Assembly (NCBI GenBank): GCA_044227705.1
Contig: JBGAWE010000180.1
Location: forward strand, 1 to 9,407
DNA length: 9,407 bases
Source of the DNA: JANOQP01 sp044227705
GTDB lineage: Bacteria; Bacteroidota; Bacteroidia; Chitinophagales; Saprospiraceae
Direction of reading: 5' to 3'
The stretch's first letter is position 1. Each line of letters starts with the position of its first letter. This document shows, in pieces, positions 1 through 7,170 of this stretch. Below the pieces are notes generated by a model that ran no database searches, was not told the DNA's origin, and saw only the letters and a program-made list of their open reading frames with translations. The translations under genes and the position numbers were made by a program.

Positions 1-560
1 CCGCTGACGGAGATGGTGATGGAGACGGACGACCTTCCCGTGAAAAACTTAAACCGTTGGAAACCAACCGATTATGTCAACATCTGGGTGGTGAAAGACA
101 TAACCAGCAACTCCATCGGGCCGGGCGTGGCGGGGTATGCCTACTTCCCGTCGTCGCACGGCTCGGCGGTCGACGGAATGGTCTGCGAGGCGAGATATTT
201 CGGCACCAGCCCGAGCGAGAACGGCGTGCTCATCCACGAGATGGGGCACTACTGCGGCCTCTACCACACCTTCGAGGGCGGCTGCAAAAACGACGACTGC
301 TCCGCCGATGGCGACCGCGTCTGCGACACGCCGCCCGATCAGGCGAAGCACACCGGCTGCTCGTACAACTCCTGCTCGACGGACGTGGCGGCGAGCAGCC
401 CGTTCACCTCGGACGTCGACGATTTCACCGGGGATTTCATGGACTACTCGCCGTTCACCTGCTACTATTTTTTCACCAGCGGGCAGGCAGAGCGGATGCA
501 GGCGGCGGTTGGCGCGGCACGGGCGAGCCTGCTGGCTTCGATGGGTTGCGCCGACCCTTG
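1..560 (+). other. M43 (pappalysin-like) catalytic domain of gene 1, N-terminal part missing
   Basis: The zinc-binding site HEMGHYCGLYH is encoded at 235-267 and fits HExxHxxGxxH: three zinc-ligand histidines and the catalytic glutamate. It is followed by the M43-typical stretch with GDRVCDTPPD (about 310-340), a Cys-rich loop, and the Met-turn GDFMDYS with its Met at 439. The closing FFTSGQAERM (about 469-500) is also usual in this family. All catalytic residues are intact, so an active protease is expected. The residue between the second His and Gly is Cys here and Leu in the second gene. Confidence 0.93.
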
Positions 561-3500
561 CACGATGCCGGTTGCGGCCGGTTTCACCGCCGTGCCGAAC
601 CCGGTGATGGCTGGGCAGCCGGTTGTTTTGACGAACAGCTCTACGGGCGGGACGAAGTGGGAATGGTCGGAAAACGGGTCCGTTATCTCCAATAACAAGA
701 ATGAAACGCGCACTTTCAGCGCAGTTGGCCAGCATGAAATCGTGTTGAAGACGACGAACCAAGACCCGAACTGCGCCGACACGGCCCTTCTTTCCATAAA
801 AGTCCTCTGCCCGCTGACGGTCGATTTTTCGGCCAGCAACCTCAACCCGGCAGTCGGCGAGGCGGTCAATTTCACCAGCACCACGACGGGCGGCGCGACC
901 AGCTTCGAGTGGTCGGTCAACGGAATCCCCGTCGGAACCTCGACCAATTTGACCTATTCCTTTTCCAACCCCGGCCTCCACGCGGTCAACCTCTTGGTGG
1001 TCGGGCCTTTTTGCACGGTGGAAAAGACGGTCTGGGTCGATGTCAAATCGAGCTGCGGCCTCACACCCGAGCCGATGCAGGTGACCTTCACGGCGCAGCT
1101 CAACAAGAAATTCTTGACGCAGGACATCGAGGCCATCGGCGGCGGCTACCTGCTGCACGTCGGGTCGCAAAACGAGAAGCCGATGGTCACGCTCTTCGAC
1201 GCGGGCGGTAATGTGGTCTGGCACAAACTGCTGAACGTGGCCGGCTCTTTCTACGAAATCGAGCCGCTGCCCGACGGCGACGGGTGGCTCCTCTTCGGCC
1301 ACCTCGGCACCGGGGCCTTCCACACCATCAGCGCGAGCGACATCCTGCTCGCGAAAATCGACTTCAACGGCAACTTCGTCTGGTCGAAGCAGCTGACCAT
1401 CTCCGGCAAGTTCCAGTACATCGGCGACGGGTCGACCCTGACCGCCGCTAATCCCGACGGCTCGTTCGGCCTTTTGGCGGAGCCTTTCAACGGCGGGCGG
1501 TACCTCATGAAGCTCGGACCGAACGGCCAGCTCCTCTGGTCAAAAAAACTGACGACCGATAGCGGGTCGAGCTTTTACACGGGCATCCGCCGGTCGGCGG
1601 ACGGGGCGGGCGACTTTCTGCTCGTCTTTCGACCGGGGCCCTCGCCCGCACCGCTTGCCGCCAGCCGGATTCGGCAGGACGGGTCGGTGGTTTGGGCAAA
1701 ACAGTACCGTTTCCCGGCCGATTCCATCCCCGGCTCTGGCTACCTCCACTTGGCCACGCACGAGGCGGACGGCGGGTTTTCTATCTTTTATTCGGCTTCC
1801 TCTGTGAATTCGCCGGCGGGGAAGAGCTTCAAAGTCCTTTCCCGCTTCGCGGCGGACGGGTCGGTCAAGTGGGTCAAGAAGTTCGTGCCGAGCGGCGGGC
1901 TGAGCACTTATTTCTCTGTTTTCAGCTCCCTTTCGGGAGGGAAAGGCTGGCTGGTGGTCGACGGGAAGGTGAACACCAACTTCTCGGTGCAGAACAACTA
2001 CGTGCAGCACGTCTCGGACGACGGCGAAGTCCTATGGCAGCGCAAGTTCGGCGGGCAGGGCTTCTTCGGCGAGACCAGCTTGCGCGTTGGGCTCGACAAG
2101 GGCCGTCTCCGCTTCATCCGCGAGGAGAACTACCCGAACAAGGCCAATATGCACCTCATGGCCCTGCCCGACGCCAACCTCCCGATCGCCTGCCTGCCTG
2201 ATGTGCCGGTGACCGAAACAACGGCACCGCTCTCGCTCTCGGTCGAGAACATCAGCCTGACGACAACAAACACGACGGCCATCATCGTGAGCGACTTCAT
2301 GCCGACCTTCGTCGGCGACCCGCTCATCCGGACGCTGGCCTGCGACTTTGTTTTCCCCTGCCCCGAAATCTGCGGCAACCAGCTGGACGACGACGACGAC
2401 GGCCTCGTCGACTGCTTCGACACCGCCGACTGCCCATGCCCGACGGGGCAGGACACGGCCTGCGCCATCACGCCGCCCAAGCTCCCGATTCGGGGGAAAA
2501 TCGAATGGGAAAGCTCGGACGTGGCCGTGCCGAACATCTCGTCGCCCGCCGTCGCCAACCTCAACCCGCAGACCGACGCCATTGCGGAGATTCTCGTCCC
2601 CACCCAATTTTTCGACACGCTGCTCATCTATCGGGGCGACGGCGCGAACCTCGCCAGCCCCGACCGCCTGCAGGTGGCCACTCTCGCGACCGCCACCGAC
2701 GCCTTCCCGCTCATCATCGACATCGACCGCGACGGCAGCCCGGAGGTGCTGTACGGCACGGGCACGGGCAAAATCAAGGTTTTCAGAAAATACCAGCCCG
2801 GGGCCGTGCCGCCGATGGAGCTTTGGTTTGAAAGCAATCCTGCCGTCAACGATAGGGCCACTCGCATGTCGGCCGCCGATTTTGATGGCGATGGCGTCCC
2901 GGAAATCCACATCGGGGCGCAAATCTTCACCTTCGACTTTTCCAACCCGGTCGCGCCGACCCTTTCCCCGAAGCTCAAAGGGACGGGCCACGTCGGCAAG
3001 GCCCAAACCTCTCCCTACGACTACACGGGCTTCTACGACTGCTCGCAGGCAGTGGACATGCTCTCCGTGGCCGACTGCAACGGCGACCCCGACTGCGCGG
3101 GCCTCGAACTGGTGGCCGGGGCCAACATCTATTCCGTCGACCTCGACCCCAACGACGGCGACGGCCTCCAGATAAAAATCCAGCGCGACCTCAACCAGAT
3201 GGTGAGCGGGCAGGGCTTCGAAGACGGCTACACCCAGGTGGCCGACCTCAACCTCGACGGCCGACCCGACGTGGTGGTCGCCGGGCCGCGCAAGACGGGC
3301 AACACGACCACCCCCGGCTTCTACGCCTGGGACAGGAACGGGTTGATTGCCTTCGTCGCCAGCCCCATCTACCAGCCGCCCGCGCTGGGCAAGCTGACCA
3401 TCGCCAATGTTTTTGACGACAGAAAGATGGGCTTCCCGACCGACCTTCCCGAGGTCGTTAGCCAATGGTACGGCTTCGACGCGAAGCTCGTCGCGTGGAA

Positions 3501-6500
3501 CCTCAATGCCGCCGCCGCCAACCCGGCCGACCCCTATTGGTGGAAGGCCCCGTCGAGCGACATGTCGGCCTATTCCGTTGCCCCGGCCTTCGACTTCGAC
3601 CGCGACGGCTTCGACGAAATCGTGCTCAAAGGAGAGAGCAGCCTCCGCGTCCACTACGGCGGCCCCGACCCGCTGCCGACGGGCGTGGACCCGGCGACCC
3701 GCGCCTGGTTCTCCATCCCCTCGCTCTGCAACACCGCTTTCGACGGCCCCGCCGTGGCCGACGTGGACGGCGACGGCGCGGCCGAAATCGCAACAGTTTG
3801 GATGGACGACTACTTCGGGCAAGGCCGTGGCCGCCTGCGCGTCATCGGCTCCGACAACCTGCCGTGGCCGCCCGCCCGCCCGATTTGGAACCAGTACAAC
3901 TTCTTCAACGTCAACATCAACGACGACCTCACCGTCCCCAAAACCCAGCAAAAGCACTGGCTCGAAATGGGCGGCATCGGCTCCGGCAAGCGGCCGTTCA
4001 ACACGCACCTCGCCGCCTCGCCGTCGCTCAACCCGTTGATTGTCAGCAAGTTGCCCGTCCCTGACGCCTCGCTGACGGTCGACTCGGTACGCTGCCAGCC
4101 CGACAGTTTCGAGGTCTTTTTGACCATCTGCAATTTCGGCAGCGCGGTTTTGCCCGCCCATCTGCCCGTCTCTTTTTACAAAGGAGACCCGACGTCGACG
4201 GCCGCGCCGCTCCATTTCCCGCCCGTCTTTTGGGAGAAAAAATTGGAGGAGGGTGACTGCCAGCCGTTTCACCTGACCATCCCGGCGGCTTACGGCCAAA
4301 AAGTCTTCGTGGTGGCTAACGATGACGGCTCCACGCCGCGCCCCTTTGTTTTGACGAAAGACACCATCTCGACCGGCCAGCCCGAGTGCCACCTGACGAA
4401 CAACATCGGCAACTTCTTCCTCCAAAACTCGACCCCGCCGCTCGACCTCGGGCCGGACAAGGCACTCTGCCAAAACTCGGTCGTCAAACTCTCGGCGGGG
4501 CCGCTGTTCAAAAAATACCGCTGGCAGGACGGCTCGGCCGACTCGACGTTCACCGCCTTCGGCGCGGGCAAGTATTGGGTCGATGCCTTCGACGCCTGCG
4601 GTTTCAAACAGACCGACACGATTTTGATAAAACTCAACACGGCCGCCTCGCTCGATCTCCCGCCGGTTCTGAACCTCTGCCCCGGCGGCTCGGTGGACAT
4701 CGCGGCCAGCCCGGTTTTTAGTGAGTACAAATGGTCGCCCGCCTCGGTTTTGAGCTGCACGACCTGCCCGAAGCCGACCTTTTTGGGCAGTGGCCCGACG
4801 ACGGTCAGCGTCACCGCGAGGACGGGAAATTGCTTCCTCAACGACTCGGTCCAGGTCAAGTTTTTCCAAGAACCGACCGTCGAAATCGCGACGACAAACG
4901 GCGACTGCGGCAACCCCGCGACCCTCTCGGCAACGGCGTCCGGCAGCCCGAATTTTCAGTTCTCATGGTCGAACAGCGAGACCGGCGCGACGGTAAACAC
5001 CAATTCGCTCTCGCTCTCCTCGATTTTGGAAGACCCGAAATGCCACGATGGCACCGACGGCTCCATCCATCTGACGGCCTCGGGCGGCGGCGGCAACGTC
5101 AAGTTTTCATGGTCCAATGGCGCAACGGGCGCGAACCTGCCTGGGCTCCAAGCGGGCAGCTACGCGGTCACGGCGACATCGGCGAGTGGCTGCACGTTCG
5201 CTCAAAATCTCACCCTCAACGAGCCGCCCGCGATTGCTTTTTCGGAGTCCCATTTGAACGCGACCTGCCCCGGCAAGCCCGACGGCTCGGCGAACGTCGC
5301 GACGAGCGGCGGCTCCGGCATCCTGTCGATAATTTGGTCGACCGGCGCGACCGGCCCGGCCGTCGGCGGCCTCGCTGCGGGCATTTTTGGCTTCACCGTG
5401 ACCGACGCGGCTGGCTGCTCATCGAGCGGTTTTGCCGAGATTCAAGCCATCGACGTTGAGCCGCCGGTTTTGAAACTGAAGCCAGCGACCGTCCCAATCG
5501 ACGCGAACGGGAAGGCGGCGATGACGCTCGCCCTCTTCGACGACGGCTCAACCGACAATTGCGGCATCGAAAACTGGACAATCTCGCCACCGAACTTCGA
5601 CTGTTCGCAGCTCGGACCGCAGACCGTCAACCTGACGGCGACCGACGCGGTGGGAAACTCGACGAGCCAGCAGATTGAGGTTGAGATTATCGACAACAAA
5701 CCGCCCACCCTGACCTGCCCTGCCGACCAGAGCGCGTGGTGGTGCAACCCCGTCGTGGCCTACGCGGCACCGGTCGCCATCGACAACTGCATAGATGACG
5801 GCGGTGGACAGTTCGCGCTGGTCAGCGGGCTGCCGAGCGGGTCGAATTTCCCAACCGGGCAGACCGTGAACCAATGGACGTACACCGACGCGGGCGGCAA
5901 CATCGGCAGCTGCGCCTTCACCGTGACCGTCCATGAAAAACCGCTTGTCGACTTCGGTGGCCAGCAGCCGCTCTGCCACGGAGATTGCACGGGCGAGGCC
6001 GTTGCGGCGGTCACGGGCGGGGCCGGGCCGATGCAGTTTTTGTGGGAAAACGGGCAGACGACGGCAGCCGCGGTGATGCTCTGCGCAGGGACGCACCTGG
6101 TCACGGTGACGGACGGTGGAGGTTGCCAAACCGTCGAATCTATTTCTTTGGGCGAACCCGACTCGTTGACAATCAATGTTTTATCAAAAAAGGACGACCT
6201 CGGCGGCGCGGGCATCGGCTCCATCGAGGTGGCTGTTGCGGGCGGGATGCCGGGCTATACTTTCGAGTGGCGGAAGGACGGCGTGGCCTTCTCGACCGTC
6301 CAAAACCTGACCGGCCTGAAGACAGGCAGCTACTTCCTGAAAGTGACCGACATGAACGGCTGCGAGGCTTTCACGACCTCGATCTTCATCGACAACCTCA
6401 TCGCCGCGACCGAGCCGGAATGGGCGGACGGGCTGGTTTTGAGGCCGAACCCGACGCCCGGCAGCGTTGAAATTTATTTCCAAAAAGAGGTTGTCGATGG

Positions 6501-6669
6501 CACGGCGGTCGAGGTCTTCGATGCGACAGGTCGGCTCGTCGGCAGCTTCAATTTCGAGCGGCCGGGCCGAGTTGTCGAGCTGGACTTGAGCGGGCTGCCG
6601 ACCGGTTTTTATGAGCTGAAAATCAACTTGGAAGGCCGGGCGGCGGTGCGGAAGCTGGTGCGGCTTTGA
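1..6669 (+). CDS. Giant T9SS-secreted M43 metalloprotease/adhesin-like protein, 5' end outside window
   Basis: This is an extracellular zinc metalloprotease of the pappalysin/cytophagalysin family (M43) fused to a very long multidomain stalk. The frame is open from base 1 and stops with TGA at 6667-6669, giving 2,222 visible codons. The first in-window ATG (13) is internal, because the downstream paralogue has the same residues at about position 139 of its protein. About 134 codons, holding the signal peptide, propeptide and first strands of the protease, are therefore missing. Domain order by base: M43 1-560, PKD 565-810 and 811-1050, six-bladed propeller 1051-2330, MopE-like motif 2365-2440, FG-GAP propeller 2500-3960, CARDB-like 4060-4430, Ig-like 4440-5022, SprB and HYR repeats 5023-6390, T9SS sorting domain 6391-6666. 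Substrate and true partner molecules cannot be read from sequence. The family call is firm; an adhesive role is inference. Confidence 0.95.
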   Translation, partial: PLTEMVMETDDLPVKNLNRWKPTDYVNIWVVKDITSNSIGPGVAGYAYFPSSHGSAVDGMVCEARYFGTSPSENGVLIHEMGHYCGLYHTFEGGCKNDDCSADGDRVCDTPPDQAKHTGCSYNSCSTDVAASSPFTSDVDDFTGDFMDYSPFTCYYFFTSGQAERMQAAVGAARASLLASMGCADPCTMPVAAGFTAVPNPVMAGQPVVLTNSSTGGTKWEWSENGSVISNNKNETRTFSAVGQHEIVLKTTNQDPNCADTALLSIKVLCPLTVDFSASNLNPAVGEAVNFTSTTTGGATSFEWSVNGIPVGTSTNLTYSFSNPGLHAVNLLVVGPFCTVEKTVWVDVKSSCGLTPEPMQVTFTAQLNKKFLTQDIEAIGGGYLLHVGSQNEKPMVTLFDAGGNVVWHKLLNVAGSFYEIEPLPDGDGWLLFGHLGTGAFHTISASDILLAKIDFNGNFVWSKQLTISGKFQYIGDGSTLTAANPDGSFGLLAEPFNGGRYLMKLGPNGQLLWSKKLTTDSGSSFYTGIRRSADGAGDFLLVFRPGPSPAPLAASRIRQDGSVVWAKQYRFPADSIPGSGYLHLATHEADGGFSIFYSASSVNSPAGKSFKVLSRFAADGSVKWVKKFVPSGGLSTYFSVFSSLSGGKGWLVVDGKVNTNFSVQNNYVQHVSDDGEVLWQRKFGGQGFFGETSLRVGLDKGRLRFIREENYPNKANMHLMALPDANLPIACLPDVPVTETTAPLSLSVENISLTTTNTTAIIVSDFMPTFVGDPLIRTLACDFVFPCPEICGNQLDDDDDGLVDCFDTADCPCPTGQDTACAITPPKLPIRGKIEWESSDVAVPNISSPAVANLNPQTDAIAEILVPTQFFDTLLIYRGDGANLASPDRLQVATLATATDAFPLIIDIDRDGSPEVLYGTGTGKIKVFRKYQPGAVPPMELWFESNPAVNDRATRMSAADFDGDGVPEIHIGAQIFTFDFSNPVAPTLSPKLKGTGHVGKAQTSPYDYTGFYDCSQAVDMLSVADCNGDPDCAGLELVAGANIYSVDLDPNDGDGLQIKIQRDLNQMVSGQGFEDGYTQVADLNLDGRPDVVVAGPRKTGNTTTPGFYAWDRNGLIAFVASPIYQPPALGKLTIANVFDDRKMGFPTDLPEVVSQWYGFDAKLVAWNLNAAAANPADPYWWKAPSSDMSAYSVAPAFDFDRDGFDEIVLKGESSLRVHYGGPDPLPTGVDPATRAWFSIPSLCNTAFDGPAVADVDGDGAAEIATVWMDDYFGQGRGRLRVIGSDNLPWPPARPIWNQYNFFNVNINDDLTVPKTQQKHWLEMGGIGSGKRPFNTHLAASPSLNPLIVSKLPVPDASLTVDSVRCQPDSFEVFLTICNFGSAVLPAHLPVSFYKGDPTSTAAPLHFPPVFWEKKLEEGDCQPFHLTIPAAYGQKVFVVANDDGSTPRPFVLTKDTISTGQPECHLTNNIGNFFLQNSTPPLDLGPDKALCQNSVVKLSAGPLFKKYRWQDGSADSTFTAFGAGKYWVDAFDACGFKQTDTILIKLNTAASLDLPPVLNLCPGGSVDIAASPVFSEYKWSPASVLSCTTCPKPTFLGSGPTTVSVTARTGNCFLNDSVQVKFFQEPTVEIATTNGDCGNPATLSATASGSPNFQFSWSNSETGATVNTNSLSLSSILEDPKCHDGTDGSIHLTASGGGGNVKFSWSNGATGANLPGLQAGSYAVTATSASGCTFAQNLTLNEPPAIAFSESHLNATCPGKPDGSANVATSGGSGILSIIWSTGATGPAVGGLAAGIFGFTVTDAAGCSSSGFAEIQAIDVEPPVLKLKPATVPIDANGKAAMTLALFDDGSTDNCGIENWTISPPNFDCSQLGPQTVNLTATDAVGNSTSQQIEVEIIDNKPPTLTCPADQSAWWCNPVVAYAAPVAIDNCIDDGGGQFALVSGLPSGSNFPTGQTVNQWTYTDAGGNIGSCAFTVTVHEKPLVDFGGQQPLCHGDCTGEAVAAVTGGAGPMQFLWENGQTTAAAVMLCAGTHLVTVTDGGGCQTVESISLGEPDSLTINVLSKKDDLGGAGIGSIEVAVAGGMPGYTFEWRKDGVAFSTVQNLTGLKTGSYFLKVTDMNGCEAFTTSIFIDNLIAATEPEWADGLVLRPNPTPGSVEIYFQKEVVDGTAVEVFDATGRLVGSFNFERPGRVVELDLSGLPTGFYELKINLEGRAAVRKLVRL
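565..1050 (+). other. Two PKD domains of gene 1
   Basis: Two consecutive Ig-like beta-sandwich modules follow the protease directly. Each carries PKD-type signatures: an N-terminal F(T/S)A(V/S) strand, a central (F/W)EWS(V/E)NG strand, and a closing G.H.V.L strand. PKD1 ends with a Cys pair (PNCAD, VLCP). Such domains usually space the catalytic head from the stalk or help bind polymeric substrates; which applies here cannot be told from sequence. Confidence 0.85.
1051..2330 (+). other. Six-bladed Trp-signature beta-propeller of gene 1
   Basis: A hexameric repeat with the pattern G-x-(V/L/F)-x-W-x-(K/R), preceded by a strand such as 'xLAKID' or 'LMKLGP'. The signature Trp codons are at 1219, 1381, 1537, 1693, 1870 and 2035, spaced 52-59 residues apart. 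This periodicity matches PQQ-like or delta-60-type beta-propeller repeats seen in secreted Bacteroidota proteins. There is no sign of a bound PQQ cofactor or of dehydrogenase catalytic residues, so a structural or ligand-binding role is more likely. Confidence 0.75.
2362..2442 (+). other. MopE-like Asp/Cys motif of gene 1
   Basis: The segment reads CPEICGNQLDDDDDGLVDC followed by FDTADCPC. It fits the pattern CGNxxDDDxDGxxDCxDxDC of the putative metal-binding (MopE-like) motif common in large surface proteins. Five consecutive GAC codons sit at 2386-2400. The Asp run probably forms a calcium-binding loop closed by the flanking Cys residues. It separates the first propeller from the FG-GAP region. 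Confidence 0.75.
2500..3960 (+). other. FG-GAP/VCBS integrin-like propeller of gene 1
   Basis: Six Asp-rich calcium-type loops are visible, each followed by a hydrophobic strand: DIDRDGSPE (2719), DFDGDGVPE (2878), DCNGDPDC (3073), DLNLDGRPD (3244), DFDRDGFDE (3592) and DVDGDGAAE (3760). This is the hallmark of FG-GAP/VCBS repeats forming an integrin-alpha-like propeller. The third loop differs by carrying two Cys residues. The region ends in a conserved-looking segment, WPPARPIWNQY (3865-3897) followed by NINDDLTVP, which I recall after FG-GAP repeats in other giant Bacteroidota proteins. Confidence 0.85.
4060..5022 (+). other. CARDB-like domain followed by Ig-like modules of gene 1
   Basis: From 4060 to about 4430 the protein reads like a CARDB (cell-adhesion-related) domain: a 'PDASLTVDSV' opening, 'TICNFGSA' with 'LPAHLPVSFY', and an 'ECHLTNNIG' close. 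Next come Ig-like modules of the type frequent in gliding-motility-associated proteins: LGPDKALC, YRWQDGSADSTF, GKYWVDAFDACG, then LCPGGSVDI with YKWSP. The last unit (about 4861-5022) looks incomplete: it has the FSWSNSETGA strand but not the usual closing G-x-Y-x-V-x-x-T and GC elements. Assignments are from pattern memory. Confidence 0.65.
5023..6390 (+). other. SprB-type and HYR repeats of gene 1
   Basis: The order is SprB, SprB, HYR, HYR, SprB, SprB-like. SprB-type units (about 5023-5226, 5227-5451, 5941-6160, 6161-6390) share C-x-G-x-x-x-G-x, a SGG/AGG turn, a W-S-(N/T)-G-A-T-G type strand, G-x-Y/F-x-V-T-x-T-D and GC. The two HYR-like units (about 5452-5700 and 5701-5940) open with EPPVLKL and KPPTLTCPAD and contain DNCG/DNC and the TATDAVGN or TYTDAGGN strand. 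Named after the SprB gliding adhesin, these repeats typically form long extracellular stalks. Their presence does not by itself prove gliding. Confidence 0.82.
6391..6666 (+). other. T9SS type A C-terminal sorting domain of gene 1
   Basis: The last 90 or so residues hold the classical type A signal: LRPNPTPG (PNP codons 6445-6453), V-E-V-F-D-A-T-G-R-L-V, LDLSGLPTGFYELKI and a terminal AVRKLVRL. In known T9SS substrates this domain directs passage through the outer-membrane Sov translocon, after which it is removed and the protein is either attached to anionic lipopolysaccharide or released. It sits at the extreme C-terminus, directly before the stop, as expected. It is the strongest taxonomic pointer in the window. 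Confidence 0.93.
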
Positions 6670-6677
6670 TAGTTTTG
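6670..6677 (+). promoter_or_regulatory. Possible Bacteroidota -7 element (TAGTTTTG)
   Basis: TAGTTTTG matches the Bacteroidota -7 consensus TAnnTTTG exactly and starts on the base after the stop codon of gene 1. No TTTG -33 element is seen at the expected spacing; the nearest TTG (6628-6630) is too far away. If used, transcription would start inside the left arm of the adjacent hairpin. A chance match is quite possible. Confidence 0.22.
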
Positions 6678-6748
6678 TAGCCGCAAAGGCGCGGAGCGCG
6701 CGGAGTTGGTTTTCAACTAACGTCGCACCCTCCGCGCCTCTGCGGCTA
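6678..6748. repeat. Long imperfect intergenic hairpin (inverted repeat)
   Basis: The arms 6678-6696 and 6730-6748 are reverse complements over 19 bases with a single mismatch (A6686 against C6740). Within the 33-base loop a second small hairpin forms between AGTTG (6704-6708) and CAACT (6714-6718). The structure fills most of the 99-base gap between the two genes. No T-run follows either arm, so it is not a canonical intrinsic terminator, although it could still attenuate transcription or protect a 3' end. The arm sequence (AGCCGCAAAGGCGCGGAG and its partner) resembles a family of dispersed intergenic palindromes in many GC-rich bacterial genomes; that link is from memory. Confidence 0.8.
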
Positions 6749-6768
6749 ACCTGTAAACCTACCGAGCC

Positions 6769-7170
6769 ATGAACATTTCCCGCCCGACGCTGGCCGCGCT
6801 GGCCGCCCTGCTCTTTTCTGATTCCCTTTTTTCACAGAACAACTGCGGCTTCGACGGTATGAGAACGCCCGCCGTCCAGAAGCAAATCGACCAGTTCGAG
6901 CAGGGGCTGGCTGGCTTTTTTCCCAATGAAAAAGAGTCGGCTGCGCTGCCCGCGACGCTGCCCGTCGTCGTCCACATCGTCCACGATGGGGGGGCGGAGA
7001 ACATCCCCGACGCTCAGATTTTGGCGGCGATAGAGCACCTCAACGAGGCATTCGCCGCTGGCGGTTTTTACGCCCAAAAAGGCGCGACGGTCAACACCCA
7101 AATCCAGTTCTGCCTCGCCAAAAGGGATCCCGCCGGGATGGCCACGAACGGCATCACCCGCGACCAGTCG
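6769..7170 (+). other. Signal peptide and propeptide/N-terminal protease region of gene 2
   Basis: The N-terminus has one Arg, a hydrophobic core LAALAALLF, and a short polar end SLFSQN, with probable Sec signal-peptidase cleavage around residues 21-23. A propeptide-like stretch follows, rich in charged and polar residues. Next is the M43-typical strand LPVVVHIVHDGG (about residues 64-75), helix DAQILAAIEHLNEAF, and IQFCLAKRDPAG with NGITRDQS. It supplies the part of the architecture that is missing from gene 1 in this window. Confidence 0.85.

Larger units (their letters stand above)
1..1056 (+). repeat. Tandem gene duplication, copy 1 (protease and PKD region)
   Basis: Bases 1-1056 align with 7171-8226 without any insertion or deletion. 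Hand counting the first 480 positions gives 386 identities; the best 60-base block (241-300, the zinc site) has 56. Conservation is strongest around catalytic and Cys residues. The true left boundary lies upstream of the window. Confidence 0.92.

Noticed and set aside
13..15. ATG at 13 as the start of gene 1.
   Set aside because: The frame is open to base 1, the preceding codons PLTE also occur in gene 2, and gene 2 has 134 further codons with a signal peptide before this point. The ATG encodes an internal Met.
49..1323. Minus-strand open frame of 424 codons, with a matching one at 7210-7965 whose N-terminal-distal sequence looks similar.
   Set aside because: The similarity of the two antisense frames follows directly from the duplication of the plus-strand protease genes. 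Both lie inside real genes and show no domain of their own.
1051..2330. Propeller read as a PQQ-dependent dehydrogenase.
   Set aside because: Only the blade signature is shared. There is no quinone-binding Cys pair or catalytic Asp context, and the module sits between PKD domains and an MopE-like motif in a protease.
2032..4869. A 945-codon open frame on the minus strand.
   Set aside because: It lies wholly inside gene 1, antisense to it. Its translation is dominated by Arg, Val, Ala, Gly and Glu with no recognisable domain, as expected from the complement of a GC-rich gene with many GAC/GTC codons.
5023..6390. SprB-type repeats taken as proof that gene 1 is the gliding adhesin SprB.
   Set aside because: SprB repeats occur in many T9SS substrates; the protease head and the mixed repeats differ from the gliding adhesin, so no gene symbol was given.
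6678..6748. Hairpin read as a rho-independent terminator for gene 1.
   Set aside because: No T-run follows the right arm on the plus strand or the left arm on the minus strand, so the canonical requirement is not met.
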